DNA of 64,000 nucleotides from Petrolisthes cinctipes (GCA_033782935.1 JAWQEG010001537.1:682001-746000), one strand, 5' to 3'; numbered from the stretch's first letter, positions 26,726-40,444 are shown. A program made the numbers and translations. Notes: a model not told the origin generated them from the letters alone.

Positions 26726-27815
26726 GAATTTTCGAGTGTTTTGAACCTGAATTTGGGATATAGACGGGTACAGAAGATAAATTCACAAAGTGACTTTGGT
26801 CTCCTAAAATATAGATTTTCAGCATATTTTGGGCCTTTTTTTTGAAAATACATTAACACGGAGTAGGCATGTACAGATCGCTTCTGGGACCCAAAAATAT
26901 CGAATTTTCGGGTGTTTTGAGCCTGAATTTGGGATATAACCGGGTACAGAGGATGCATGCACAATTCGACTTTTTGCACTTAAAATATCGATTTTTAACA
27001 TGTTTTGGGTCTGTATCTTGAAAACATTCTAGCAAGGAGTAGGCATGTACAGATCGCTTCTGGGACCCAAAAATACCGAATTTTCTGGTGTTTTGAACCT
27101 GAATTTGGGATATAGACGGGTACAGAAGATGCATACACATATTAACTTTGGGCACCTAAAATATAGATTTTCAGCATGTTTTGGACCTGTATTTTGAAAA
27201 TACGTTAACACGGAGTAGGCATGTACAGATCGCTTCTGGGACCCATAAATATTGAATTTTAGGGTGTTTTGAGCCTGAATTTGAGATATAAACGGATACA
27301 GAAGATGCATGCACATATCGACTTTGGGCACCTAAAATATCGATTTTGAGCATGTTTTGGGCCTGTATTTTGAAAATACTCTAACACGGAGTAGGCATGT
27401 TCAGATCGCTTCTGGGACCCCAAAAAATCGAATTTTCTGGTGTTTTAAACCTAAATTAGGGATATACACGTGTACAGAAGATTCATGCACATATCGACTT
27501 TGGGCACCTAAAATATCGATTTTTAGCATGTTTTAAGCCTGTATTTTAAAAACATTCTAGCACTGAGTAGGCATGTGCAGATTGCTTAAGGGACCCAAAA
27601 ATATCGAATTTTCGGAGTTTTGAGCCTGAATTTGAGATATAAACGTGTACAGAAGATGCATGCACATATCGACTTTTTGCACTTAAAATATCGATTTTTA
27701 ACATGTTTTGGGACTGTATCTTGAAAACATTCTAGCAAGGAGTAGGCATGTACAGATCGCTTCTGGGACCCAAAAAAATCGAATTTTCGAGTGTTTTGAA
27801 CCTGAATTTGGGATA
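26662..27815 (+). repeat. 25-monomer-spaced duplication (~1,154 bp), copy 1
   Basis: Matches 31,061-32,214 at a spacing of 4,399 bp, with few single-base differences. A strongly divergent unit with AAATTCACAAAGTGACTTTG and GGTCTCCTAAAATATAG near 26,778 is shared. Other markers are CCCATAAATATTG and ACGTTAACACGG. Confidence 0.85.
27400..27800 (+). repeat. Segment present three times (27.4, 31.8, 33.7 kb)
   Basis: The run with GGGACCCCAAAAAATCG, ATATACACGTGTACAG and AAGATTCATGCAC, followed by the TTGCTTAAGGGACCC unit, occurs here, at 31,799 and at 33,733 onward. Spacings are 4,399 and 6,333 bp, or 25 and 36 monomers. The third copy differs by small changes such as GGGCAAATAAAATATC for GGGCACCTAAAATATC. 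Confidence 0.75.
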
Positions 27816-28237
27816 TAACCGGGTACAGAGGATGCATGCACATATCGACTTTTTGCACCTAAAATATCGATTTTGAGCATGTTTTGGGTCTGTAACTTGA
27901 AAAAATTCTAGCAAGGAGTAGGCATGTACAGATCGTTTCTGGGCCCCTAAAATACCGAATTTTCTGGTGTTTTGATCCTGAATTTGGGATATAGACGGGT
28001 ACAGAAGATGCATACACATATTGACTTTGGGCACCTAAAATATAGATTTTCAGCATTTTTTGGGCCTGTATTTTAAAAATACATTAACACGGAGTAGGCA
28101 TGTACAGATCGCTTCTGGGACCCAAAAATATTGAATTTTCGGGTGTTTTGAGCCTGAATTTGAGATATAAACGGGTTCAGAAGATTCATGCACATATCGA
28201 CTTTGGGCACCTAAAATATCGATTTTTAACATGTTTT
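27806..28237 (+). repeat. Duplicated segment, 11-monomer spacing, copy 2
   Basis: Partner of 25,871-26,302, with the same unusual GGGCCCCTAAAATACC and GTAACTTG variants. It sits immediately right of the 25-monomer duplicate ending near 27,815, so two exchange products abut here. Confidence 0.8.
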
Positions 28238-28263
28238 GGGACTGTATTTTGAAAATACTCTAA

Positions 28264-28750
28264 CACGGAGGAGGCATGTACAGATCGCTTCTGGGACCCA
28301 AAAAAATCGAATTTTCCGGTGTTTTGAACCGGAATTAGGGATATACACGTGTACAGAAGATGAATACACATTTTGAGTTTGGGCACATAAAATATCGATT
28401 TTGAGCATGTTTTGGGCCTGTATTTTGAAAATACTCTAACACGGAGTAGGCATGTACAGATCGCTTCTGGGACACAAAAATATCGAATATTCGGGTGTTT
28501 TGAGTCTAAATTTGAGATATAAACGGGTACAGAAGATTCATGCACATATCGACTTTGGGCACCCAAAATATCGATTTTGAGCATGTTTTGGGCCTGTATT
28601 TTTAAAATACTCCAACACTGAGTAGACACGTACAAATCGCTTCTGGAACCCAAATAAATCGAATTTTAGGGTGTTCTGAGCCTGAATTTGAGATATGAAC
28701 GGGTACAGAAGATGCACGCACATATCGACTTTGGGCACCTAAAATATTGA
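28264..28750 (+). repeat. 4-monomer-spaced duplicate (704 bp), copy 1
   Basis: Matches 28,968-29,454, and also 30,024-30,510. Markers are AACCGGAATTAGGG, AAGATGAATACACATTTTG and TTTGAGTTTGGGCAC. The differences seen are GAGGAGGC versus GAGTAGGC, and ATCGAATTTT versus ATTGAATTTT. Confidence 0.8.
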
Positions 28751-28774
28751 TTTTGAGCATGTTTTGGGCCTGTA

Positions 28775-29630
28775 TTTTGAAAATACTCTAACACGGAGGA
28801 GGCATGTACAGATCGCTTCTGGGACCCAAAAATATAGAATTTTCCGGTGTTTTGAACCTGAATTAGGGATATACACGTGTACAGAAGATGCATACACATT
28901 TTGACTTTGGGCACATAAAATATCGATTTTGAGCATGTTTTGGGCCTGTATTTTGAAAATACTCTAACACGGAGTAGGCATGTACAGATCGCTTCTGGGA
29001 CCCAAAAAAATTGAATTTTCCGGTGTTTTGAACCGGAATTAGGGATATACACGTGTACAGAAGATGAATACACATTTTGAGTTTGGGCACATAAAATATC
29101 GATTTTGAGCATGTTTTGGGCCTGTATTTTGAAAATACTCTAACACGGAGTAGGCATGTACAGATCGCTTCTGGGACACAAAAATATCGAATATTCGGGT
29201 GTTTTGAGTCTAAATTTGAGATATAAACGGGTACAGAAGATTCATGCACATATCGACTTTTGGCACCCAAAATATCGATTTTGAGCATGTTTTGGGCCTG
29301 TATTTTTAAAATACTCCAACACTGAGTAGACACGTACAAATCGCTTCTGGAACCCAAATAAATCGAATTTTAGGGTGTTCTGAGCCTGAATTTGAGATAT
29401 GAACGGGTACAGAAGATGCACGCACATATCGACTTTGGGCACCTAAAATATTGATTTTGAGCATGTTTTGGGCCTGTATTTTGAAAATACTATAGCACGG
29501 TGTAGACATATACAGATCGCTTCTGGGACACAAAAATATCGAATTTTCGGGGGTTTTGAGCCAGAAATTGGGATATAACCGGGTACAGAGGATGCATGCA
29601 CATATCGACTTTTTGAACCTAAAATATCGA
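28775..29630 (+). repeat. Hexamer-spaced duplicate (1,056 bp), copy 1
   Basis: Matches 29,831-30,686 with a handful of substitutions (ACTCCAAC versus ACTTCAAC, GGAACCC versus GGACCCC). It includes the 704-bp-spaced element, so two periods are superimposed in one place. Confidence 0.85.
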
Positions 29631-29830
29631 TTTTGATCATGTTTTGGGTCTGTATCTTGAAAAAATTCTAGCAAGGAGTAGGCATGTACAGATCGCTTCT
29701 AGGACCCAAAAATACCGAATTTTCTGGTGTTTTGAAACTGAATTTGGGATATAGACGGGTACAGAAGATGCATACACATATTGACTTTGGGCACCTAAAA
29801 TATAGATTTTCAGCATGTTTTGGGCCTGCA

Positions 29831-30686
29831 TTTTGAAAATACTCTAACACGGAGGAGGCATGTACAGATCGCTTCTGGGACCCAAAAATATAGAATTTTC
29901 CGGTGTTTTGAACCTGAATTAGGGATATACACGTGTACAGAAGATGCATACACATTTTGACTTTGGGCACATAAAATATCGATTTTGAGCATGTTTTGGG
30001 CCTGTATTTTGAAAATACTCTAACACGGAGTAGGCATGTACAGATCGCTTCTGGGACCCAAAAAAATTGAATTTTCCGGTGTTTTGAACCGGAATTAGGG
30101 ATATACACGTGTACAGAAGATGAATACACATTTTGAGTTTGGGCACATAAAATATCGATTTTGAGCATGTTTTGGGCCTGTATTTTGAAAATACTCTAAC
30201 ACGGAGTAGGCATGTACAGATCGCTTCTGGGACACAAAAATATCGAATATTCGGGTGTTTTGAGTCTAAATTTGAGATATAAACGGGTACAGAAGATTCA
30301 TGCACATATCGACTTTGGGCACCCAAAATATCGATTTTGAGCATGTTTTGGGCCTGTATTTTTAAAATACTTCAACACTGAGTAGACACGTACAAATCGC
30401 TTCTGGACCCCAAATAAATCGAATTTTAGGGTGTTCTGAACCTGAATTTGAGATATGAACGGGTACAGAAGATGCACGCACATATCGACTTTGGGCACCT
30501 AAAATATTGATTTTAAACATGTTTTGGGCCTGTATTTTGAAAATACTATAGCACGGTGTAGACATATACAGATCGCTTCTGGGACACAAAAATATCGAAT
30601 TTTCGGGGGTTTTGAGCCAGAAATTGGGATATAACCGGGTACAGAGGATGCATGCACATATCGACTTTTTGCACCTAAAATATCGA
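29831..30686 (+). repeat. Hexamer-spaced duplicate (1,056 bp), copy 2
   Basis: Partner of 28,775-29,630. The right limit is where TTTTTGCACC replaces TTTTTGAACC and TTTTTAACATG replaces TTTTGATCATG. Confidence 0.85.
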
Positions 30687-31060
30687 TTTTTAACATGTTT
30701 TGGAACTGTATCTTGAAAACATTCTAGCAAGGAGTAGGCATGTACAGATCGCTTCTGGGACCCAAAAAAATCGAATTTTCTGGTGTTTTGAACCTGAATT
30801 AGGGATATAAACGTGTACGGAAGATGCATACACATTTTGACTTTGGGCACATAAAATATCAATTTTCAGCATGTTTTGGGCCTGTATTTTAAAAACACTC
30901 TAACACGGAGTAGACATGTACAGATCGCTTCTGGGACCCAAAAATATCGAATTTTCGGGGGTTTTGAGCCAGAATTTGGGATATAACCGGGTACAGAGGA
31001 TGCATGCACATATAGACTTTTTGCACCTAAAATATCGATTTTGAGCAAGTTTTGGGTCGG

Positions 31061-32214
31061 TATCTTGAAAAAATTCTAGCAAGGAGTAGGCATGTACAGA
31101 TCGCATCTAGGACCCAAAAATACCGAATTTTCGAGTGTTTTGAACCTGAATTTGCGATATAGACGGGTACAGAAGATAAATTCACAAAGTGACTTTGGTC
31201 TCCTAAAATATAGATTTTCAGCATATTTTGGGCCTTTTTTTTTAAAATACATTAACACGGAGTAGGCATGTACAGATCGCTTCTGGGACCCAAAAATATT
31301 GAATTTTCGGGTGTTTTGAGCCTGAATTTGGGATATAACCGGGTACAGAGGATGCATGCACAATTCGACTTTTTGCACTTAAAATATCGATTTTTAACAT
31401 GTTTTGGGTCTGTATCTTGAAAACATTCTAGCAAGGAGTAGGCATGTACAGATCGCTTCTGGGACCCAAAAATACCGAATTTTCTGGTGTTTTGAACCTG
31501 AATTTGGGATATAGACGGGTACAGAAGATGCATACACATATTGACTTTGGGCACCTAAAATATAGATTTTCAGCATGTTTTGGACCTGTATTTTGAAAAT
31601 ACGTTAACACGGAGTAGGCATGTACAGATCGCTTCTGGGACCCATAAATATTGAATTTTAGGGTGTTTTGAGCCTGAATTTGAGATATAAACGGATACAG
31701 AAGATGCATGCACATATCGACTTTGGGCACCTAAAATATCGATTTTGAGCATGTTTTGGGCCTGTATTTTGAAAATACTCTAACACGGAGTAGGCATGTT
31801 CAGATCGCTTCTGGGACCCCAAAAAATCGAATTTTCTGGTATTTTAAACCTGAATTAGGGATATACACGTGTACAGAAGATTCATGCACATATCGACTTT
31901 GGGCACCTAAAATATCGATTTTTAGCATGTTTTAAGCCTGTATTTTAAAAACATTCTAGCACTGAGTAGGCATGTGCAGATTGCTCAAGGGACCCAAAAA
32001 TATCGAATTTTCGGAATTTTGAGCCTGAATTTGAGATATAAACGTGTACAGAAGATGCATGCACATATCGACTTTTTGCACTTAAAATATCGATTTTTAA
32101 CATGTTTTGGGACTGTATCTTGAAAACATTCTAGCAAGGAGTAGACATGTACAGATCGCTTCTGGGACCCAAAAAAATCGAATTTTCGAGTGTTTTGAAC
32201 TTGAATTTGGGATA
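31061..32214 (+). repeat. 25-monomer-spaced duplication (~1,154 bp), copy 2
   Basis: Partner of 26,662-27,815. Differences include TTTGCGATATAG versus TTTGGGATATAG and GCTCAAGG versus GCTTAAGG. Related AAATTCACATAGTGAC units follow near 32,230 and 34,518, so this odd monomer type was copied several times in the 26-35 kb region. Confidence 0.85.
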
Positions 32215-32490
32215 TAGACGGGTACAGAAGATAAATTCACATAGTGACTTTGGTCACCTAAAATATAGATTTTCAGCATATTTTGGGCCTTTTTTTTGAA
32301 AATACATTAACACGTAGTAGGCATGTACAGATCGCTTCTGGGACCCAAAAATATTGAATTTTCGGGTGTTTTGAGCCTGAATTTGGGATATAACCGGGTA
32401 CAGAGGATGCATGCACATATCGACTTTTTGCACTTAAAATATCGATTTTTAACATGTTTTGGGTCTGTATCTTGAAAACATTCTAGCAAG

Positions 32491-32935
32491 GAGTAGGCAT
32501 GTACAGATCGCTTTTGGGACACAAAAATATCGATTTTTTGGGTGTTTTGAGCCTGAATTTGAGATATAAACGGGTTCAGAAGATGCATGCACATATCGAC
32601 TTTGGCACCCAAAATATCGATTTTTAATATGTTTTCGGCGTATAATTTGAAAATATTCTAGCACTGAGTAGGCATGTACAGATCGCTTCTGGGACCCAAA
32701 AATATCAAATTTTCGGGGGTTTTGAGCCAGAATTTGGGATATAACCGGGTACAGAGGATGCATGCACATATCGACTTTTTGCACTTAAAATATCGATTTT
32801 GAGCGTGTTTTGGGTCTGTATCTTGAAAAAATTCTAGCAAGGAGTAGGCATGTACAGATCGCTTCTGGGACCCAAAAATACCGAATTTTCTAGTGTTTTG
32901 AACCTGAATTTGGGATATAGACGGGTACTGAAGAT
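32491..32935 (+). repeat. 13-monomer-spaced duplicate (2,285 bp), copy 1
   Basis: Matches 34,776-35,220. Markers are CGGGTTCAGAAG, GACTTTGGCACCCAAAATA, TTTTTAATATG and TTTTCGGCGTATAATTTG. Confidence 0.8.
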
Positions 32936-34775
32936 GTATACACATATTGACTTTGGGCACCTAAAATATAGATTTTCAGCATGTTTTGGGCCTGTATTTT
33001 GAAAATACATTAACACGGAGTATGCATGTACAGATCGCTTCTGGGACCCAAAAATATTGAATTTTCGGGTGTTTTGAGCCTGAATTTGAGATATAAACGG
33101 ATACAGAAGATGCATGCACATATCGACTTTGGGCACCTAAAATATCGGTTTTTAATATGTTTTGGGCCTGTATTTTAAAAATACTCTAACACGGAGTAGG
33201 CAAGTATAGATCGCTTCTGGGACACAAAAAAATCGAATTTTCGGTTGTTTTGAACCTGAATTAGGGATATACACGTGTACAGAAGATGCATACACATTTT
33301 GACTTTGGGCACCCAAAATATCGATTTTGAGCAAGTTTTGGGCCTGTATTTTTAAAATACTCCAACACTGAGTAGACACGTACAGATCGCTTCTGGAACC
33401 CAAAGAAATCAAATTTTAGGGTGTTCTGAGCCTGAATTTGAGATATGAACGGGTACAGAAGATGCACGCACATATCGACTTTGGGCACATAAAATATCGA
33501 TTTTCAGCATGTTTTGGGCCTGTATTTTAAAAACACTCTAACACGGAGTGTGCACGTACAGATCGTTTCTGGGACCCAAAAATATCGAATTTTCGGGTGT
33601 TTTGAGCCTGAATTTGAGATATAAACGGGTACAGATAATGCATGAACATATCGACTTTGGGCACCTAAAATATCGATTTTTAGCATGTTTTGGACCTGTA
33701 TTATAAAAATACTCTAACACGGAGTAGACATGTACAGATCGCTTCTGGGACCCCAAAAAATCGAATTTTCTGGTGTTTTAAACCTGAATTAGGGATATAC
33801 ACGTGTACAGAAGATTCATGCACATATCGACTTTGGGCAAATAAAATATCGATTTTTAGCATGTTTTAAGCCTGTATTTTAAAAACATTCTAGCACTGAG
33901 TAGGCATGTGCAGATTGCTTAAGGGACCCAAAAATATCGAATTTTCGGAGTTTTGAGCCTGAATTTGAGATATAAACGGGTACAGAAGATACATGCACAT
34001 ATCGACTTTTTGCACTTAAAATATCGATTTTTAACATGTTTTGGGACTGTATCTTGAAAACATTCTAGCAAGGAGTAGGCATGTACAGATCGCTTCTGGG
34101 ACCCAAAAAAATCGAATTTTCTGGTGTTTTGAACCTGAATTAGGGATATACACGTGTACAGAAGATGCATACACATTTTGACTTTGGGCACTTAAAATAT
34201 CGATTTTCAGCATGTTTTGGGCCTGTATTTTAAAAACACTCTAACACGGAGTAGACATGTACAGATCGCTTCTGGGACCCAAAAATATCGAATTTTCGGG
34301 GGTTTTGAGCCAGAATTTGGGATATAACCGGGTACAGAGGATGCATGCACATATCGACTTTTTGCACCTAAAATATCGATTTTGAGCATGTTTTGGGTCG
34401 GTATCTTGAAAAAATTCTAGCAAGGAGTAGGCATGTACAGATCGTATCTAGATCCAAAAATACCGAATTTTCTGGTGTTTTGAACCTGAATTTGGGATAT
34501 AGACGGGTACAGAAGATAAATTCACATAGTGACTTTGGTCACCTAAAATATAGATTTTCAGCATATTTTGGGCCTTTTTTTTTAAAATACATTAACACGG
34601 AGTAGGCATGTACAGATCGCATCTGGGACCCAAAAATATTGAATTTTCGGGTGTTTTGAGCCTGAATTTGAGATACAAACGGATAGAGAAGATGCATGCA
34701 CATACCGACTTTGGGCACCTAAAATATCGATTTTTAACATGTTTTGGGCCTGTATTATGAAAATACTTTAACACG

Positions 34776-35220
34776 GAGTAGGCATGTACAGATCGCTTCT
34801 GGGACACAAAAATATCGATTTTTTGGGTGTTTTGAGCCTGAATTTGAGATATAAACGGGTTCAGAAGATGCATGCACATATCGACTTTGGCACCCAAAAT
34901 ATCGATTTTTAATATGTTTTCGGCGTATAATTTGAAAATATTCTAGCACTGAGTAGGCATGTACAGATCGCTTCTGGGACCCAAAAATTTCGAATTTTCG
35001 GGGGTTTTGAGCCAGAATTTGGGATATAACCGGGTACAGAGGATGCATGCACATATCGACTTTTTGCACTTAAAATATCGATTTTGAGCGTGTTTTGGGT
35101 CTATATCTTGAAAAAATTCTAGCAAGGAGTAGGCATGTACAGATCGCTTCTGGGACCCAAAAATACCGAATTTTCTAGTGTTTTGAACCTGAATTTGGGA
35201 TATAGACGGGTACAGAAGAT
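34776..35220 (+). repeat. 13-monomer-spaced duplicate (2,285 bp), copy 2
   Basis: Partner of 32,491-32,935, differing at points such as AAATTTCGAATT versus AAATATCAAATT and GTCTATATC versus GTCTGTATC. It ends where GCATGCACATATCGACC follows instead of GTATACACATATTGAC. Confidence 0.8.
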
Positions 35221-36526
35221 GCATGCACATATCGACCTTTTGCACCTAAAATATCGATTTATAGCATGTTTTAAGCCTGTATTTTAAAAACATTCTATCA
35301 CTGAGTAGGCATGTGCAGATTGCTTAAGGGACCCAAAAATATCGATTTTTTGGAGTTTTGAGACTGAATTTGAGATATAAACGAGTACAGAAGATGCATG
35401 CACATATCGACTTTGGACACCTAAAATATCGATTTATAGCATGTTTTAAGCCAGTATTTTAAAAACATTTTAGCACTGAGTAGGCATGTGCAGGTTGCTT
35501 AAGGGACCCAAAAATATCGAATTTTCGGAGTTTTGAGCCTGAATTTGAGATATAAACGGGTACAGAAGATGCATGCACATATCGACTTTTTGCACTTAAA
35601 ATATCGATTTTGAGTATGTTTTTGGTCTGTATCTTGAAAACATTCTAGCAAGGAGTAGGCATGTACAGATTGCTTCTGGGACCCAAAAATATCGAATTTT
35701 CTGGTGTTTTGAACCTGAATTAGGGATATACACGTGTACAGAAGATGCATACACATATTGACTTTGGGCACATAAAATATCGATTTTCAGCATGTTTTAG
35801 GCCTGTAATTTTAAAACACTCTAAAACAGAGTATGCACATACAGATTGCTTCTGGGACACAAAAATATTGAATTTTCGGGTGTCTTGAGCCTGAATTTGA
35901 GATATAAACGGGTAAAGAAGATGCATGCACATATCGACTTTGAGCACCTAAAATATCGATTTTTAGCATGTTTTGAGCCTTTATTTTAAAAATACTCTAA
36001 CACTGAGTAGACATGTACAGATCGCTTTTGGGACCCAAAAATATCGAATTTTCGGGTGTTTTGAGCCAGAATTTGAAATATAAACGGGTACAGAAGATGC
36101 ATGCACATATCGACTTTGGACACCTAAAATATCGATTTTTAGCATGTTTTTGGTCTGTATCTTGAAATTTTTTTAGCAAGGAGTAGGCATGTACAGATCG
36201 CTTCTGGGACCCAAAAATATCGAATTTTCGGTTGTTTTGAACCTGAATTTGGGATATAGACGGATACAGAAGATGCATGCACATATCGACTTTGGACACC
36301 TAAAATATCGATTTTGAGCATGTTTTGGGCCTGTATTTTGAAAATACTCTAACACGGAGTAGGCATGTACAGATCGCTTCGGGGACCCAAAAATATCGAA
36401 TTTTCGGAGTTTTGAGCCTGAATTTGAGATATAAACGGGTACAGAAAATGCATGCACATTTCGACTTTTTGCACCTAAAATATCGATTTTGAGCATGTTT
36501 TGGGTCTGTATCTTGAAAACATTCTA
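35221..36526 (+). repeat. Mixed monomers without long duplicates
   Basis: About 7.5 ordinary units. Several belong to the TTGCTTAAGGGACCC/TTCGGAGTTTTGAG type. I see no gene, element or long internal repeat. Confidence 0.6.
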
Positions 36527-37516
36527 GCAAGAAGTAGGCATGTACAGATTGCTTCTGTGACCGAAAAATATCGAATTTTCGAGTGTTTTGAACCTGAATT
36601 TGGGATATAGACGGGTACAGAAGATGCATACACATTTTGACTTTTGCACATAAAATATAGATTTTCAGCATGATTTGGGGCTGTATTTTAAAAACATTCT
36701 AACACGGAGTGTGCACGTACAGATCGCTTCTTGGACTCAAAAATATTGAATTTTCGGGTGTTTTGAGCCTGAATTTGAGATATAAACGGGTACAGATGAT
36801 GCATGCACATATTGACTTAGGGCACCTAAAATATCTAGTTTAGCATGTTTTGGTCCTGTATTATAAAAATACTCTAACTCGGAGTAGACATGTACAGATC
36901 GCTTTTGGGACCCAAAAATATCGAATTTTCGGGTGTTTTGAGCCTGAATTTGAGATATAAACGGGTACAGAAGATGCATGCACATATTGACTTTGGACAC
37001 CTAAAATATCGATTTTTAGCATGTTTTGAGCCTATATTTTGAAAACATTCTAGCACTGAGTATGCATGTACAGATCGCTTAAGGGACCCAAAAATATGGA
37101 ATTTTCGGGTGTTTTGAGCCTGAATTTGAGATATAAACGGGTACAGAAGATGCATGCACATATCGACCTTTTGCACCTAAAATATCGATTTTGAGCATGT
37201 TTTGGGTCTGTATCTTGAAAAAATTCTAGCAAGGAGTAGGCATGTACAAATCGCTTCTGGGACCCAAAAATATCGAATTTTCGGGTGTTTTGAACATGAA
37301 TTTAGGATATAGACGGATACAGAAGATGCATGCACATATCGACTTTGGGCACCTAAAATATTGATTTTGAGCATGTTTTGGGCCTGTATTTTGAAAATAC
37401 TCTAACACGGAGTAGGCATGTACAGATCGCTTCGGGGACCCAAAAATATTGAATTTTCGGGTGTTTTGAGCCTGAATTTGGGATATAGACGGGTACAGTA
37501 GATGCATACACATATT
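36527..37516 (+). repeat. Dispersed segmental duplicate, copy 1 (partner at 63,011-64,000)
   Basis: Nearly every base matches 63,011-64,000, at a displacement of 26,484 bp. I count about ten differences by eye, such as CATGATTTGGGG versus CATGTTTTGGGG and ATCTAGTTTAGC versus ATCGGTTTTAGC. Shared private features are TCTGTGACCGAAAAATATC, GACTTTTGCACATAAAATAT, TCTTGGACTCAAAAA and GTATTATAAAAATAC. The true right end may lie beyond 37,516, because the partner is cut by the window edge. Confidence 0.93.
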
Positions 37517-38088
37517 GACTTTAGGCAGCAAAAATATCGATTTTCTGCATGTTTTAGGCCTGTATTTTGAAAATACTCTAACACGGAGTATGCATGTACA
37601 CATTGCTTTTGGGACCCAAAAATATCGAATATTCGGGTGTTTTGAGTTTGAATTTGAGATATAAACGGGTACAGAAGATGCATGCACATATCGACTTTGG
37701 GCAACCAAAATATCGATTTTGAGGATGTTTTGGGCCTGTATCTTTAAAATACTCTAACACTGAGTAGACACGTACAGATCGCTTCTGGGACCCAAATAAA
37801 TCGAATTTTCGGGTATTCTGAACCTGAATTTGAGATATGAACGGGTACAGAAGATGCATGCACATATCGACTTTGGGCACCTAAAATATCGATTTTGAGC
37901 ATGTTTTCGGCCTGTATTTTGAAGATACTCTAACACGGTGTAGAGATGTACAGATCGCTTCTGGGACACAAAAATATCGATTTTTTGGGTGTTTTGAGCC
38001 TGAATTTGAGATATAAACAGGTACAGAAGATGCATGCACATAACGACTTTTTGCACCTAAAATATCGATTTTCAGCATGTTTTAGGCC
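37517..38088 (+). repeat. Monomers following the dispersed duplicate
   Basis: Ordinary units. This stretch may continue the dispersed duplicate, whose partner leaves the window at 64,000. No non-satellite sequence is seen. Confidence 0.6.
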
Positions 38089-38840
38089 TGTATTTTGAAA
38101 ATACTTTAACACGGAGTAGGCATGTACAGATCGCTTCTGGGACACAAAAATATCGATTTTTTGGGTGTTTTGAGCCTGAATTTGAGATATAAACGGGTAC
38201 AGAAGATGCATGCACATATCGACTTTGGACACCTAAAATATCGATTTATAGCATGTTTTAAGCCTGTATTTTAAAATCATTCTAGCACTGTGTAGGCATG
38301 TGCAGATTGCTTAAGGGTCCCAAAAATATCAAATTTTCGGAGTTTTGAGCCTGAATTTGAGATATAAACGGGTACAGAAGATGCATGCACATATCGACTC
38401 TTTACACTTAAAATATCGATTTTGACATGTTTTGGATCTGTATCTTGAAAACATTCTAGCAAGGAGTAGGCATGTACAGATCGCTTCTGGGAACCAAAAA
38501 TATCGAATTTTCTGGTGTTTTGAACCGGAATTAGGGATATACACGGGTACAGAAGATGCATACACATATTGACTTTGGGCACATAAAATATCGATTTTTA
38601 GCATGTTTAGGGCCTTTATTTTACAAACACTCTAACACGGAGTATGCACGTACAGATCGCTTCTGGGAACAAAAATATTGAATTTTCGGGTGTTTTGAGC
38701 CTTTATTTGAGATATAAACGGGTACAGAAGATGCATGCACATATCGACTTTGGGCACCTAAAATATCGATTTTTAGTATGTTTTGGGCCTGTATTTTAAA
38801 AATACTCTAACACGGAGTAGACATGTACAGATCGCTTTTG
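38089..38840 (+). repeat. 5-monomer-spaced tandem duplicate (876 bp), copy 1
   Basis: Matches 38,965-39,717. Markers are TTAAGGGTCCCAAAAATATC, CTTTTTACACTTAAAATATC in copy 2 (here CTCTTTACACTT), a 3-bp deletion giving CGATTTTGACATG, AACCGGAATTAGGG and TTTATTTTACAAACACTC. Confidence 0.85.
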
Positions 38841-38964
38841 GGACCCAAAATATCGAATTTTCGGATGTTTTGAGCCTGAATTTGAGATATAAACGGATAC
38901 AGAAGATGCATGCACATATCGACTTTGGGCACCTAAAATATCGATTTTGAGCATGTTTTGGGCC

Positions 38965-39717
38965 TGTATTTTGAAAATACTCTAACTCGGAGTAGGCATG
39001 TACAGATCGCTTCTGGGACACAAAAATATCGATTTTTTGGGTGTTTTTAGCCTGAATTTGAGATATAAACGGGTACAGAAGATGCATGCACATATCGACT
39101 TTGGACACCTAAAATATCGATTTATAGCATGTTTTAAGGTTGTATTTTAAAAACATTCTAGCACTGAGTAGGCATGTGCAGATTGCTTAAGGGTCCCAAA
39201 AATATCGAATTTTCGGAGTTTTGAGCCTGAATTTGAGATATAAACGGGTACAGAAGATGCATGCACATATCGACTTTTTACACTTAAAATATCGATTTTG
39301 ACATGTTTTGGGTCTGTATCTTGAAAACATTCTAGCAAGGTGTAGGCATGTACAGATCGCTTCTGGGAACCAAAAATATCGAATTTTCTGGTGTTTTGAA
39401 CCGGAATTAGGGATATACACGGGTACAGAAGATGCATACACATATTGACTTTGGGCACATAAAATATCGATTTTTAGCATGTTTTGGGCCTTTATTTTAC
39501 AAACACTCTAACACGGAGTATGCACGTACAGATCGCTTCTGGGACCGAAAAATATTGAATTTTCGGGTGTTTTGAACCTGAATTTGAGATATAAACGGGT
39601 ACAGAAGATGCATGCACATATCGACTTTGGGCACTTAAAATATCGATTTTTAGTATGTTTTGGGCCTGTATTTTAAAAATACTCTAACACGGAGTAGACA
39701 TGTACAGATCGCTTTTG
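38965..39717 (+). repeat. 5-monomer-spaced tandem duplicate (876 bp), copy 2
   Basis: Partner of 38,089-38,840, carrying the same CGATTTTGACATG deletion near 39,295 and TTTACAAACACTC near 39,495. It diverges at the right where AAAAAAATCTAATTTTC follows. Confidence 0.85.
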
Positions 39718-40444
39718 GGACCCAAAAAAATCTAATTTTCGGGTGTTTTGAGCCTGAATTTGAGATATAAACGGGTACAGAAGATGGATGCACATATCGA
39801 CTTTTTGCACTTAAAATATCGATTTTAAGCATGTTTTGGGTTTTGTATCTTGAAAATACTCAAACACGGTGTAGACATGTACAGATCGCTTCTGGGACAC
39901 AAAAATATCAATTTTTTGGGTGTTTTGAGCCTGAATTTGAGATATAAACGGGTACAGAAGATGCATGCACATATCGACTTAGCACCCAAAATATCGATTT
40001 TTAGTATGTTTTGGGTGTATAATTTGAAAATATTCTAGCACTGAGTAGGCATGTACAGATCGCTTCTGGGACCCAAATAAATCTAATTTTCGGGTGTTCT
40101 GAGCCTGAATTTGAGATATGAACGGGTACAGAAGATGCATGCACATATCGACTTTGGGCACCTAAAATATCGATTTTGAGCATGTTTTGGGCCTGTATTT
40201 TGAAAATACTGAAACACAGTGTAGACATGTACAGATCGCTTCTGGGACACAAAAATATCGATTATTTGGGTGTTTAGAGCCTGAATTTGAGATATAAACG
40301 GGTACAGAAGATGCATTCACATATCGACTTTTTGCACTTAAAATATCGATTTTTAGTATGTTTTGGGCGTATAATTTTAAAATATTCTAGCACTGAGTAG
40401 GCATGTACAGATCGCTTCTGGGACCCAAAAATATCGAATTTTCG
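39718..40444 (+). repeat. Mixed monomers
   Basis: About four ordinary units, including one with GACTTAGCACCCAAAATA, which lost a few bases of the usual CTTTGGGCACC. No other element is seen. Confidence 0.6.
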
